DNA of 33,292 bases from an uncultured Eubacterium sp. (GCA_947178105.1 CAMWXD010000048.1:1-33292), one strand, 5' to 3'; shown: positions 24,626 through 32,550, counted from the first letter of the stretch. Program-made: numbers and translations. Notes: generated by a model from the sequence alone, not told the origin.

Positions 24626-26806
24626 ATGAAAAAAGGAAAAGGCATTACAATACTATGTATTGTCCTGGCTTGTATACTTGGTTTGGGATATTACGCGTCG
24701 ATTATCCTGTCTTCGACGGGGCGCGGGGAAAACCAGAACATTACACTGGGGCTTGACCTGGCAGGCGGCGTCAGCATTACGTACCAGATCGTGGATGAAG
24801 ATGCGACGGCAGAGCAGATCAGCGATACGGTCTACAAGCTGCAAAGACGTGTGGAAGACTACAGCGTGGAAGCGCAGGTAGCAAGGGAAGGCAGCGACCG
24901 TATTACAGTCGCGATCCCTGGCGTTACCGATGCGAATGAGATCTTGGAAGAGCTTGGTACGCCTGGCTCGCTGGCATTCCAGGATCCGGACGGCAATGTC
25001 GTGCTGACGGGCGATGACGTGGAAACTGCGGCGGCAAGATATGTGACAAAGGACGGCAGAAACCAGGCGATTGTTGAGCTGACCTTTACGGATGAAGCGG
25101 CAGAGACATTTGCAGAGCTGACAGGCAATAACATCGGAAAGCATATTCCGATCGTATACGATGGAGAGACGATCAGCAATCCGACGGTCAATGAAAAGAT
25201 CAGCGGAGGCACCGCTTCGATTGACGGTATGGAGTCCTATGAGGCTGCGGAAACACTTGCCTCCCAGATCCGTATCGGTTCTTTATCGCTGGAGCTGGAA
25301 GAGCTGTCGTCACAAGTCGTAGGCGCGTCGCTGGGGCAGGAAGCAATTTCTACCGCGCTGACAGCAGCAGCGATCGGGCTTGCCCTGATTATTGTATTTT
25401 TGATTGCTTTTTATTGGATTGCAGGCGTGGCGACCTCCCTTGGGCTGCTCATTTATGCGACTGCGGTTGTGGCAGTCATTTATCTGTTTGAGGTCACGCT
25501 GACGCTGCCTGGTATTGCCGGGGTGATCCTTGGCATTGGTATGGCGGTAGATGCGAACGTCGTAATCAATGCGCGTATTAAAGAAGAGCTGGCGCTTGGC
25601 AAATCTACCGGAGCGGCGATGAAAGCCGGATATCAAAAGGCATTGTCGGCGATTATCGACGGAAATGTGACAACGCTGATTGCAGCAGCGGTACTCGCAG
25701 CCAAAGGCTCTGGTACGGTAAAGGGCTTTGCATATACACTGGCGATCGGTATTATTTTATCTATGGTGACGGCGTTGGTCGTTACACGGTATTCGATGTA
25801 TGCGATCCATGCAATCGGATTTAAAGACGTAAAATATTACGGCGTTGCGAAAGAGCGCAAGGTTGTGGATTTTATATCCAAACGGTATGTGTTTTTTGTG
25901 ATCTCAGTCATACTGATTGGAGCAGGCTTTGCAGCGGAAGCCGTCAACTCGGCAGGAGGAAAAGGCGCGTTTAACTACAGCCTGGAGTTTGTCGGCGGCA
26001 CCTCCACAACTGTTGACCTGGGAAAAAATTATGAATTGTCCGAGATCGATTCCGAGATTGTACCATTGATCAACGATGCTTTGGACACGGCTGAAGTACA
26101 GGTACAGAAAATCGCGGATACGACGCAGGTAGTTTTTAAAACACGCAATCTGGAGCTTTCCGAACGCGAGACGTTTGCAAAGATCTTTGAGGACAACTAT
26201 TCCGTTGAAAACAGTGCGATTTCCTATCAGAATGTCAGTCAGACAATCAGTAAGGAAATGACAATGGACGCAGTCTGGGCAGTTGTGATTGCGGTTATCT
26301 TGATGCTGATTTATATTTGGTTCCGCTTCAGCGACTTCCGTTTTGCGACAAGTGCAGTGATTGCCCTGGTGCATGATATCCTTGTCGTGCTTACCTGCTA
26401 CGCGCTTGTACGGATTTCCGTAGGGTCGACCTTTATCGCTGTCATGCTGACGATTCTTGGATATTCGATCAACGATACGATCGTTACGTTTGACCGTATC
26501 CGGGAAAACTTAAAATCCAAGCCAAGGGTGACCGAGTCAGAGCTAAAGGAGATCGCAAACAGGAGTATTACGCAGACTTTGTCACGCTCGATCAATACCT
26601 CTGTGACGACGTTTGTGATGGTACTGCTGCTGTATATCCTCGGCGTGGCTTCGATCCGGGAGTTTGCACTGCCGCTTATGGTAGGCGTGATCAGCGGTAC
26701 GTATTCTTCCATCTGCATCGCGACGGAGCTTTGGTTTGAAATGAAAATCCATCAGAAGGCTTCGGGGCAGGTGAAAAAAGGCGCTAAGGCAAAGAAGATG
26801 GCATAA
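24626..26806 (+). CDS. secDF: SecD-SecF fusion, protein-export membrane protein
   Basis: SecDF uses the proton gradient to pull proteins out of the SecYEG channel. Here both halves are fused (726 residues). In the SecD part (about 1-405), a first helix is followed by the D1 signature LGLDLAGGVSITYQ, an extracellular P1 domain, and AGVILGIGMAVDANVVINARIKEEL in helix 4. In the SecF part (about 415-726), an NYSLEFVGGTSTTVDLG stretch is followed by LTILGYSINDTIVTFDRIRENL. The conserved Asp and Arg of the proton path are present. It lies 51 bases after scfB, which places the export motor directly downstream of the SCIFF pair. Confidence 0.95.
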   Translation: MKKGKGITILCIVLACILGLGYYASIILSSTGRGENQNITLGLDLAGGVSITYQIVDEDATAEQISDTVYKLQRRVEDYSVEAQVAREGSDRITVAIPGVTDANEILEELGTPGSLAFQDPDGNVVLTGDDVETAAARYVTKDGRNQAIVELTFTDEAAETFAELTGNNIGKHIPIVYDGETISNPTVNEKISGGTASIDGMESYEAAETLASQIRIGSLSLELEELSSQVVGASLGQEAISTALTAAAIGLALIIVFLIAFYWIAGVATSLGLLIYATAVVAVIYLFEVTLTLPGIAGVILGIGMAVDANVVINARIKEELALGKSTGAAMKAGYQKALSAIIDGNVTTLIAAAVLAAKGSGTVKGFAYTLAIGIILSMVTALVVTRYSMYAIHAIGFKDVKYYGVAKERKVVDFISKRYVFFVISVILIGAGFAAEAVNSAGGKGAFNYSLEFVGGTSTTVDLGKNYELSEIDSEIVPLINDALDTAEVQVQKIADTTQVVFKTRNLELSERETFAKIFEDNYSVENSAISYQNVSQTISKEMTMDAVWAVVIAVILMLIYIWFRFSDFRFATSAVIALVHDILVVLTCYALVRISVGSTFIAVMLTILGYSINDTIVTFDRIRENLKSKPRVTESELKEIANRSITQTLSRSINTSVTTFVMVLLLYILGVASIREFALPLMVGVISGTYSSICIATELWFEMKIHQKASGQVKKGAKAKKMA

Positions 26807-26807
26807 C

Positions 26808-26868
26808 GAAAAGGGGCTGCCGCACTAGGGATTGCATATATTTTTCTTAGTGCGACAGCCCTTTTTTA
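26808..26868 (+). terminator. strong terminator after secDF
   Basis: AAGGGGCTGCCGCACTA (26811-26827) pairs with TAGTGCGACAGCCCTT (26848-26863) with one mismatch, followed by TTTTT. It also ends convergent minus-strand transcription of the Xre gene. Confidence 0.9.
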
Positions 26869-26893
26869 TATTCAGATGTTTGGCAAAGCCAGG

Positions 26894-27100
26894 CTATTTT
26901 TTTTCTTTTGTCCGCCCCAGCAGATAATCGACACTTACATCATAGTAATCTGCCAGCTTAATAAAAATTTCAATCGGTATATTTATTTTCCCAAGTTCAT
27001 ATTTCGAGTAGGTTGTCTGCTTGACGTTCAGGTAATTGGCAAGTTCGATTTGTTTTTTATCGTTATCTTCCCTTAAATTTCTGATATTTGGAAAAACCAT
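26894..27100 (-). CDS. small Xre-family helix-turn-helix regulator
   Basis: The 68-residue protein is essentially one HTH_3/Cro-C1 domain: IRNLREDNDKKQIELANYLNVKQTTYSKYELGK, with the recognition helix around QTTYSKYE, then IFIKLADYYDVSVDYLLGR. AGGAGG precedes ATG 27100. There is no ligand or protease domain. Its promoter overlaps a four-half-site operator array (27145-27186) and shares a -35 with a divergent plus-strand promoter. I therefore infer that it represses both itself and the small RNA unit opposite. Comparable single-domain regulators occur in phage and mobile element switches as well as in stand-alone control. Confidence 0.88.
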   Translation of the reverse strand: MVFPNIRNLREDNDKKQIELANYLNVKQTTYSKYELGKINIPIEIFIKLADYYDVSVDYLLGRTKEKK

Positions 27101-27144
27101 TAGAATCCTCCTGCAAAGTGTAATTTTTTATTATTATTTTAAAA

Positions 27145-27186
27145 AGTCGTGAAAAGACTATTGCAAAATAGTCGCAATGCGACTAT
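27145..27186. promoter_or_regulatory. operator array for the Xre regulator
   Basis: Half-sites AGTC (27145), GACTAT (27156), ATAGTCGC (27168) and GCGACTAT (27179) recur every 11-12 bases. They make a perfect palindrome ATAGTCGC-AAT-GCGACTAT (27168-27186), a second GACTAT-6-ATAGTC (27156-27173) and a third AGTC-7-GACT. The array covers the plus-strand -35 and reaches into its -10. Confidence 0.75.
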
Positions 27187-27189
27187 AAT
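27161..27189 (+). promoter_or_regulatory. divergent promoter with a shared -35
   Basis: TTGCAA (27161-27166), a 17-base spacer and TATAAT (27184-27189) read on plus. TTGCAA is its own complement, so on minus it can also be the -35 for the Xre gene, with TTTAAA at 17 bases or TAAAAT at 19. Confidence 0.7.
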
Positions 27190-27195
27190 AAAGAC

Positions 27196-27354
27196 AGCGT
27201 AGATATAGAAAGAAAACCATAAACAGCCAATTTCCCTGAGCTTGTGCCGTGTGAAGATACATACGGAGTTATGGTACTGAATTGAAAATCCCTTAAATCA
27301 AACAGTTTTCTGTCTGCGCAGCCCCTGCCTGAGTCTATCTGGGCAGGGGCTTTT
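27196..27354 (+). ncRNA. candidate structured small RNA, about 160 nt
   Basis: A consensus promoter would start RNA near 27196, and a strong terminator ends it at 27354. No ORF with a ribosome binding site lies between. A long imperfect hairpin can form: CAATT pairing with AATTG, then GTGCC with GGTAC, then CCGTGTG with CATACGG around AAGATA (27247-27266). A lower stem of GAAAA with TTTTC is possible. CTGTCT (27310-27315) could close on AGACAG (27192-27197) only if transcription begins earlier than predicted. It matches no RNA family I can name, and a short untranslated leader that terminates before glyA is the alternative. Confidence 0.5.
27321..27354 (+). terminator. terminator of the candidate small RNA
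   Basis: GCCCCTGCC (27321-27329) pairs with GGCAGGGGC (27342-27350), followed by TTTTC. From here to the glyA promoter (27355-27423) I see nothing else. Confidence 0.9.
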
Positions 27355-27423
27355 CAGCATAGGCAAGCCCTGGCTTTATGGCGCATGGGCGAGTGCCTGC
27401 GGCGACTTTTCCCTATTTACTAC

Positions 27424-27452
27424 TTGAAATTATGGCCTTGTCCATATATAAT
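27424..27452 (+). promoter_or_regulatory. promoter of glyA
   Basis: TTGAAA (27424-27429), 17 bases, TATAAT (27447-27452). The leader of about 90 nt can fold by CCCTGG (27478-27483) with CCAGGG (27517-27522), or alternatively GGAG (27503-27506) with CTCC (27515-27518). It matches no riboswitch I recognise. Confidence 0.7.
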
Positions 27453-27551
27453 TATGCCTGATACGATTGCAAAATTACCCTGGCAATCAAGCTGCGGAAT
27501 AAGGAGAGGGCTTGCTCCAGGGGACATATTATAAGGAAGGAGCATTTCATT

Positions 27552-28793
27552 ATGTACACGTTAGAAGATATTCGGGCAGTAGATGCGCAGGTAGCGGAAG
27601 CGATTACAGCGGAGCTAGATCGGCAGAACAGCCATATTGAGCTGATCGCGTCTGAAAACTGGGTAAGCCCGGCAGTGATGTCTGCGATGGGCAGTGTGTT
27701 GACAAATAAATATGCAGAAGGATATCCGGGGCACAGATATTATGGCGGCTGTGAATGTGTGGACGTCGTGGAAGAACTGGCGAGGGAGCGTGCAAAAGAG
27801 CTGTTTGGATGTGCATATGCCAATGTGCAGCCGCATTCCGGCGCACAGGCGAATATGGCAGTGCAGTTTGCATTATTGCAGCCAGGCGATACGGTGATGG
27901 GTATGAACCTTGACCATGGCGGGCACTTGACACATGGAAGCCCGGTTAATTTTTCAGGCTCTTATTTCCATATCGTTCCTTATGGGGTAAACGACCAGGG
28001 CTTTATCGATTATGACAAGCTGATTGAGACGGCAAAGGAATGCAAGCCAAAAATGATTATTGCAGGAGCTTCCGCTTATGCGCGGACGATTGATTTCCAG
28101 AAATTCCGGGAAGCGGCAGATGCGGTCGGCGCTTATCTGATGGTAGATATGGCGCATATTGCAGGGCTGGTAGCTGCCGGGCTGCATCCGTCGCCGATCC
28201 CTTATGCAGATGTAGTGACGACAACAACGCATAAGACGCTGCGTGGGCCGAGGGGCGGCATGATTTTGTGCAGGGACGCAGAACTGGCGAAGAAATTTAA
28301 GTTTAACAAGGCTGTATTTCCTGGCACACAGGGAGGCCCTTTGATGCATGTCATTGCAGCGAAGGCTGTCTGCTTTCAGGAAGCGCTGGATCCTTCGTTT
28401 AAAGTATACCAGCAGAATATTATCGATAATGCGCAGGCGCTGTGCAAAGGGCTGCTGGAGCGCGGGATCGGCATTGTATCCGGCGGTACGGACAACCATC
28501 TGATGTTAATTGACCTGACCGGGTTTGGGCTGACTGGAAAAGAAGTGGAAGCAAGGCTGGATCTGGCGCATATTACAGCCAATAAGAATACGATTCCAAA
28601 TGACCCGCAGAAGCCGACGGTGACGAGCGGCATCCGTCTGGGAACTCCGGCAGTAACATCCAGGGGAATGAATACGCAGGATATGGGCGAGATTGCAGAG
28701 GCGATCGCGATGATGATTAAAGAAGGGGACGCGGCGGCTGAGAAGGCGCTGGCGATTACAACCGCGCTTACTGCAAAGTACCCGTTAAAATAA
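27552..28793 (+). CDS. glyA: serine hydroxymethyltransferase
   Basis: This PLP enzyme interconverts serine and glycine while loading one-carbon units on tetrahydrofolate. The 413-residue length is standard. Signatures: [12 protein letters not shown] near residue 31, the [13 protein letters not shown] segment, [12 protein letters not shown] (PLP-binding Asp and His) and [16 protein letters not shown] with the Schiff-base lysine K228. [15 protein letters not shown] lies near residue 358. AAGGAG is nine bases before the ATG. Its own promoter and a folded leader precede it. serS follows after 61 bases, so the two probably share a transcript, linking serine supply with charging of its tRNA. Confidence 0.97.
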   Translation: MYTLEDIRAVDAQVAEAITAELDRQNSHIELIASENWVSPAVMSAMGSVLTNKYAEGYPGHRYYGGCECVDVVEELARERAKELFGCAYANVQPHSGAQANMAVQFALLQPGDTVMGMNLDHGGHLTHGSPVNFSGSYFHIVPYGVNDQGFIDYDKLIETAKECKPKMIIAGASAYARTIDFQKFREAADAVGAYLMVDMAHIAGLVAAGLHPSPIPYADVVTTTTHKTLRGPRGGMILCRDAELAKKFKFNKAVFPGTQGGPLMHVIAAKAVCFQEALDPSFKVYQQNIIDNAQALCKGLLERGIGIVSGGTDNHLMLIDLTGFGLTGKEVEARLDLAHITANKNTIPNDPQKPTVTSGIRLGTPAVTSRGMNTQDMGEIAEAIAMMIKEGDAAAEKALAITTALTAKYPLK

Positions 28794-28854
28794 TACAGAA
28801 GCTGCGGGCGATGTTTGACATGTTCCGTTTGGATATTGTTTGGAGGAAACAGAG

Positions 28855-30144
28855 ATGTTGGATATTAAATTTGTCAGGGAAAATCCTGGCCTGGTAAAAC
28901 AGAATATTAAAAATAAATTTCAGGAGAAGAAGCTTCCGCTTGTAGACGAAGTGATCGAGATGGACGCAAAAGCACGCAGGGCAAAGCAGGAGGCGGATAC
29001 GCTGCGTGCAAACCGCAACCAGCTTTCCAAGCAGATCGGTGTGCTGATGAAGGAAGGGAAAAAGGATGAGGCGGAGGCAGTCAAGGCGCAGGTGGCCGCC
29101 GATGCAAAGCGCCTGGAGGAATTGGAGGCGCAGGAGAAGGAGTTACAGGAAAAGGTGTTAAGCAATATGATGGTAATTCCAAACATCATCGACCCTTCTG
29201 TGCCGATCGGGCCGGATGATTCCTGCAATGTGGAGATTCAAAAGTATGGGGAGCCGGCGGTGCCTGATTTTGAAGTGCCGTATCATACACAGATTATGGA
29301 ACGCTTTGACGGGATCGATCTGGATGCTGCGGGCAAAGTGGCGGGCAACGGCTTTTATTACCTGATGGGCGATATCGCAAGGCTGCATTCGGCGGTGATT
29401 TCGTATGCGAGAGATTTTATGATTGACCGCGGCTTTACCTACTGCGTGCCGCCGTTTATGATCCGCAGCAGTGTGGTGACCGGGGTGATGAGCTTTGAAG
29501 AAATGGATGCGATGATGTATAAGATCGAAGGGGAAGATTTGTATTTGATCGGGACGTCGGAGCACTCCATGATCGGAAAGTTTATCGATACGATCAATGA
29601 CGAAGAAAGCCTGCCGTATACGCTGACAAGCTATTCTCCGTGCTTCCGCAAGGAAAAGGGCGCCCACGGCATTGAAGAGCGCGGGGTGTACCGGATCCAT
29701 CAGTTTGAAAAGCAGGAGATGATCGTTGTATGCAAGCCGGAGGAATCGATGCAGTGGTATGACAAGCTGTGGCAGAATACGGTAGACCTGTTCCGCAGCC
29801 TGGATATCCCGGTGCGGACACTGGAATGCTGCTCCGGCGACCTGGCGGACTTAAAAGTAAAATCGTGTGACGTCGAAGCATGGTCGCCGCGCCAGCAGAA
29901 ATATTTTGAAGTCGGAAGCTGCTCGAATCTTGGGGACGCACAGGCGCGCAGGCTGAAAATCCGTGTCAAAGACAAGGAGAAACAGAAATATTTTGCGCAT
30001 ACGCTAAACAATACGGTAGCAGCTCCTCCTCGGATGCTGATTGCGTTTTTGGAAAACAACTTAAACGCGGACGGCAGCGTCAATGTGCCGAAAGCGCTGC
30101 GTCCATATATGGGCGGGGCAGAGAAGCTTGTTCCGAAAAAATAA
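28855..30144 (+). CDS. serS: seryl-tRNA synthetase, atypical class II active-site motifs
   Basis: SerRS attaches serine to tRNA-Ser and to tRNA-Sec. The N-terminal coiled-coil arm that grips the long variable arm is clear (about residues 27-105, alternating Lys/Glu/Ala). Motif 2 is CFRKEKGAHGIEERGVYRIHQFEKQEM. Motif 3 reads HTLNNTVAAPPRMLIAFLENN, and the serine-pocket loop reads LIGTSEHSMIGKF. Both differ from the common bacterial forms (NGSGLAVGRTLVAILEN and LIPTAEV) and lean toward archaeal or eukaryotic wording. The start is ATG 28855, eight bases after GGAGG. The motif 3 arginine is kept, so activity is likely. Confidence 0.9.
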   Translation: MLDIKFVRENPGLVKQNIKNKFQEKKLPLVDEVIEMDAKARRAKQEADTLRANRNQLSKQIGVLMKEGKKDEAEAVKAQVAADAKRLEELEAQEKELQEKVLSNMMVIPNIIDPSVPIGPDDSCNVEIQKYGEPAVPDFEVPYHTQIMERFDGIDLDAAGKVAGNGFYYLMGDIARLHSAVISYARDFMIDRGFTYCVPPFMIRSSVVTGVMSFEEMDAMMYKIEGEDLYLIGTSEHSMIGKFIDTINDEESLPYTLTSYSPCFRKEKGAHGIEERGVYRIHQFEKQEMIVVCKPEESMQWYDKLWQNTVDLFRSLDIPVRTLECCSGDLADLKVKSCDVEAWSPRQQKYFEVGSCSNLGDAQARRLKIRVKDKEKQKYFAHTLNNTVAAPPRMLIAFLENNLNADGSVNVPKALRPYMGGAEKLVPKK

Positions 30145-30184
30145 GCTTCAAAAGCACGCTTTTTATAAGGAAGATGGGGCGGAG

Positions 30185-30655
30185 ATGGAGAATAAAGAAA
30201 CAGTAACAAAAGCTGCCGCAAAACAGGATGCAAAGGCAGAGCAGGATAACGGCAGGCATATAGATCAAGCCTGGGAAGAAATGTACCAACGGGCATCCGC
30301 AGTGCAGAATGGCAGGAGCATCTCGGATTATGTGGAGGCAGGCGGTGTTGCGGCAGCGGTTCTCGGGGCGTCCGGCAGGATTTATACCGGGGTGTGCGTG
30401 GATACCTGCTCAACGCTTGGCATTTGTGCAGAACGCAATGCGATTTTTCATATGCTTACCGAAGGTGAGCAGGAGATCAAAAGGGTGCTTGCGATTATGC
30501 CGAACGGGCATGTCGGGCCGCCCTGCGGCGCCTGCCGTGAGCTGATGGTGCAGTTAATGCCGCAAACTTACAAAGAGATTGAAATCATGCTTGACTATGA
30601 GCAGAAGCAGGTTTGCACGCTTGGTGATCTGACGCCAAGGTGGTGGATTTCATAA
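30185..30655 (+). CDS. cytidine deaminase-like zinc hydrolase
   Basis: The 156-residue protein has a CDA fold. The zinc site and proton shuttle are in GICAERNAIFHML (Cys81, Glu83) and PPCGACRELM (the two further Cys ligands), as in cytidine and blasticidin-S deaminases. A polar tail of about 30 residues precedes the domain, and the protein ends in WWIS. It would deaminate a pyrimidine nucleoside or related compound; the exact substrate cannot be told. AAGGAAG precedes ATG 30185. It lies 40 bases after serS and is followed by a strong terminator, so it is probably the last gene of the glyA-serS transcript. Confidence 0.8.
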   Translation: MENKETVTKAAAKQDAKAEQDNGRHIDQAWEEMYQRASAVQNGRSISDYVEAGGVAAAVLGASGRIYTGVCVDTCSTLGICAERNAIFHMLTEGEQEIKRVLAIMPNGHVGPPCGACRELMVQLMPQTYKEIEIMLDYEQKQVCTLGDLTPRWWIS

Positions 30656-30699
30656 CCCGCAGCAGAGCAGGACAGACAGGATTCCATACAGAAATAAAA

Positions 30700-30750
30700 T
30701 AAAAGCACGTTTGAATAAAATGCTGTAAGCAGTTTTCAAACGTGCTTTTA
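30700..30750. terminator. 16-bp perfect hairpin terminator at the edge of the AT-rich island
   Basis: TAAAAGCACGTTTGAA (30700-30715) is exactly inverted at 30735-30750, with an inner GCT/AGC pair in the loop and A/T runs at both sides, so it can act on both strands. Base composition changes sharply just after it. Confidence 0.85.
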
Positions 30751-30782
30751 TGCGATACGCAGCTTTTGTAAAGGAGTATCCT

Positions 30783-30821
30783 ATGTCAGTCTATAGAGGA
30801 TGGAGGACAAATGCTCAATGA
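30783..30821 (+). CDS. 12-residue leader ORF coupled to the APH-type gene
   Basis: ATG 30783 has a textbook AAGGAG (30771-30776) six bases upstream and opens a 12-codon frame (MSVYRGWRTNAQ). Its TGA (30819-30821) overlaps the start of the next gene as ATGA. This geometry means ribosomes ending the leader can restart on the kinase gene. It may be a regulatory leader peptide or the remains of a longer upstream gene cut at the island edge. Confidence 0.5.
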   Translation: MSVYRGWRTNAQ

Positions 30822-31723
30822 ACTACAAAGATGTAATCGCAATATTTGAAAACAACATAAAAAGAAGTGTTGTTCAAATAGAACGTTGCAGTGTTGGTAT
30901 TGCGAACTATGTTTTTATTGTTTCCACTGCAAACGAAAAGTTTATTCTCAGATGCAGTAAAGATGAGAATGCCTATAAAGATACCGTTTATTGGCTTAAT
31001 AAGTTGTCTGTATGTGAAATTCCGATACCGATTGTTTTGTCGGAGGGAAAATACAAAGACTATTCTTATCTGATTCTCTCCTATATCCGTGGAGATGATA
31101 TTGGTAATGTCTATTGCAAATTGAATGATAGCGAGAAAAAGCAAATTGCCAAGGAAGTAGTTAAGATACAGCGAAAGGTTTCAAGGCTTGATATCCGGGC
31201 GGATGCGGAATGGACATGGAACTGCTTTGTTGACGAAATGCTGAATCGTGCTGAAGAGAGAATAAAAAGAAAAAACTATTTTGACTTTAACAAAATATAT
31301 ATCATAAAGAAATTACAACAAGAAATACAGGAATATTTGGATAAGGTTCCGCCAGCACCGTATTTGGATGATATCAGCACAAAAAACCTATTGATTTATG
31401 AGGGTAATGTATCCGGGATAATAGATATTGATTGGATGGGATTTGGTGATATGCTTACCTTTGTTGCAATGACGAGGGTTGCATTACTCAATATGGATTT
31501 GGATACCAAATATATTGATTATCTATTGGACGAGATTCATCCAAACACGATAGAGTACAAAGCGTTTATATTCTACTGTTTGATTTATTGTGTGGATTTC
31601 ATGGGGGAAAGAGGTATGCAATTTCTTGATAAAACGATTCCAGTAAATGAAAATATAATCAAGAGATTGAATGATATCTTTGACTTTCTTATGGAAGAAT
31701 GGAACAAATATTGCAAACGGTAA
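30818..31723 (+). CDS. APH/choline kinase-fold phosphotransferase
   Basis: This 301-residue protein is of the aminoglycoside phosphotransferase superfamily. An N-lobe with NYVFIVSTANEKFILRCSKDEN (ATP-binding lysine region) leads to the hinge YLILSYIRGDDI. The catalytic loop reads LDDISTKNLL, which keeps the D-x4-N pattern, but the usual HGD histidine is Leu. The metal Asp is in IIDIDWMGFGD. It may inactivate a small molecule or phosphorylate a metabolite; resistance is not shown. The start at 30818 is coupled to the leader ORF. Codon use is far more AT-rich than in glyA-serS, suggesting transfer. dapB follows closely. Confidence 0.75.
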   Translation: MNYKDVIAIFENNIKRSVVQIERCSVGIANYVFIVSTANEKFILRCSKDENAYKDTVYWLNKLSVCEIPIPIVLSEGKYKDYSYLILSYIRGDDIGNVYCKLNDSEKKQIAKEVVKIQRKVSRLDIRADAEWTWNCFVDEMLNRAEERIKRKNYFDFNKIYIIKKLQQEIQEYLDKVPPAPYLDDISTKNLLIYEGNVSGIIDIDWMGFGDMLTFVAMTRVALLNMDLDTKYIDYLLDEIHPNTIEYKAFIFYCLIYCVDFMGERGMQFLDKTIPVNENIIKRLNDIFDFLMEEWNKYCKR

Positions 31724-31776
31724 ATTCAAATTTATCAGTTAGTACAAATACAATTATAATGAAAGGGATTAAATAT

Positions 31777-32538
31777 ATGGTGCGAGTAGCAATAGTTGGA
31801 TGTACAGGGAAACTGGGTAATGTTATCATGAAAAATGCTTTAAGCAGAAAAGATATTGAAGTGAGTTATGCCATTGCTAGAAAAGGAAACCGATTTGTAG
31901 GTCAGACTATATCCGAACTTGTGGGAGGAGAATTTGATTTACCAATCATTGATGATATAGAAGTTGCAAAGGATTGTGACATCTTTATTGATTGTACTAA
32001 TGCAGAAACTTTTATGTATGATAGTTATTTCAAATATGAAAAGATGGGAAAGGCACTTGTTATAGCTACAACTGCTTTTTCTAATGAAGATATGGAAAAG
32101 ATTGGAAAACTGGCTATTAACATTCCTGTCTTTATTTCAGGAAATTTTAGTGTTGCATTACATGATTTTATTGAGACTTTAAAGTTTTATGTAAAGAGTA
32201 TAAGTTTAGATACAGATATCCAAATAGTAGAGTATCACCATAATCAGAAGAAGGATGCTCCGAGCGGAACTGCTCTTATGATAAAAGACGCTCTTTTAGA
32301 TGCAAACAAAAAAATCAACAAAGAAAAAGTGAATATTTGCAGTATACGAGGTGGAAATATATTCGGAGAACACGAAGTTATTTTTGCAAATTGCAAAGAT
32401 GAAATCGTTACATTTAAGCATCAAGTATCATCGAGAGAAACTTTTGCTGACGGTGCAATTGAAGTATCAGTATGGACAGCAAAGCAGACAAATGGACTAT
32501 ATGATATGAATAGTTTCTGCAATCGTTTAATTGAATAA
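31777..32538 (+). CDS. dapB: 4-hydroxy-tetrahydrodipicolinate reductase
   Basis: DapB reduces the cyclic product of DapA with NAD(P)H in lysine and DAP synthesis. At 253 residues it is of normal size. The Rossmann motif is VRVAIVGCTGKLGNVIMK. The middle has IDCTNAETFMYD and GNFSVALHDF. The active site EYHHNQKKDAPSGTALMIKDA keeps the catalytic His pair and Lys. The start is ATG 31777, nine bases after AAAGGGA. The gene is AT-rich like the kinase before it and unlike ddh, so it looks like a transferred or second copy. It may serve a special pathway or simply back up the chromosomal enzyme. Confidence 0.92.
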   Translation: MVRVAIVGCTGKLGNVIMKNALSRKDIEVSYAIARKGNRFVGQTISELVGGEFDLPIIDDIEVAKDCDIFIDCTNAETFMYDSYFKYEKMGKALVIATTAFSNEDMEKIGKLAINIPVFISGNFSVALHDFIETLKFYVKSISLDTDIQIVEYHHNQKKDAPSGTALMIKDALLDANKKINKEKVNICSIRGGNIFGEHEVIFANCKDEIVTFKHQVSSRETFADGAIEVSVWTAKQTNGLYDMNSFCNRLIE

Positions 32539-32550
32539 AAACATGTACAA

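Noticed and set aside
27196..27354. 6S RNA as a definite call
   Set aside because: The rod-like shape is suggestive, but length and closing stem do not fit well, so it is kept as an unnamed candidate RNA.
27459..27551. Riboswitch (THF or glycine type) in the glyA leader
   Set aside because: Only generic pairings are visible; the conserved cores of these riboswitches cannot be found.
31732..31760. Promoter TTATCA-17-TATAAT just before dapB
   Set aside because: The start site it predicts would fall inside or after the ribosome binding site, leaving almost no leader; dapB is more simply co-transcribed with the kinase gene.
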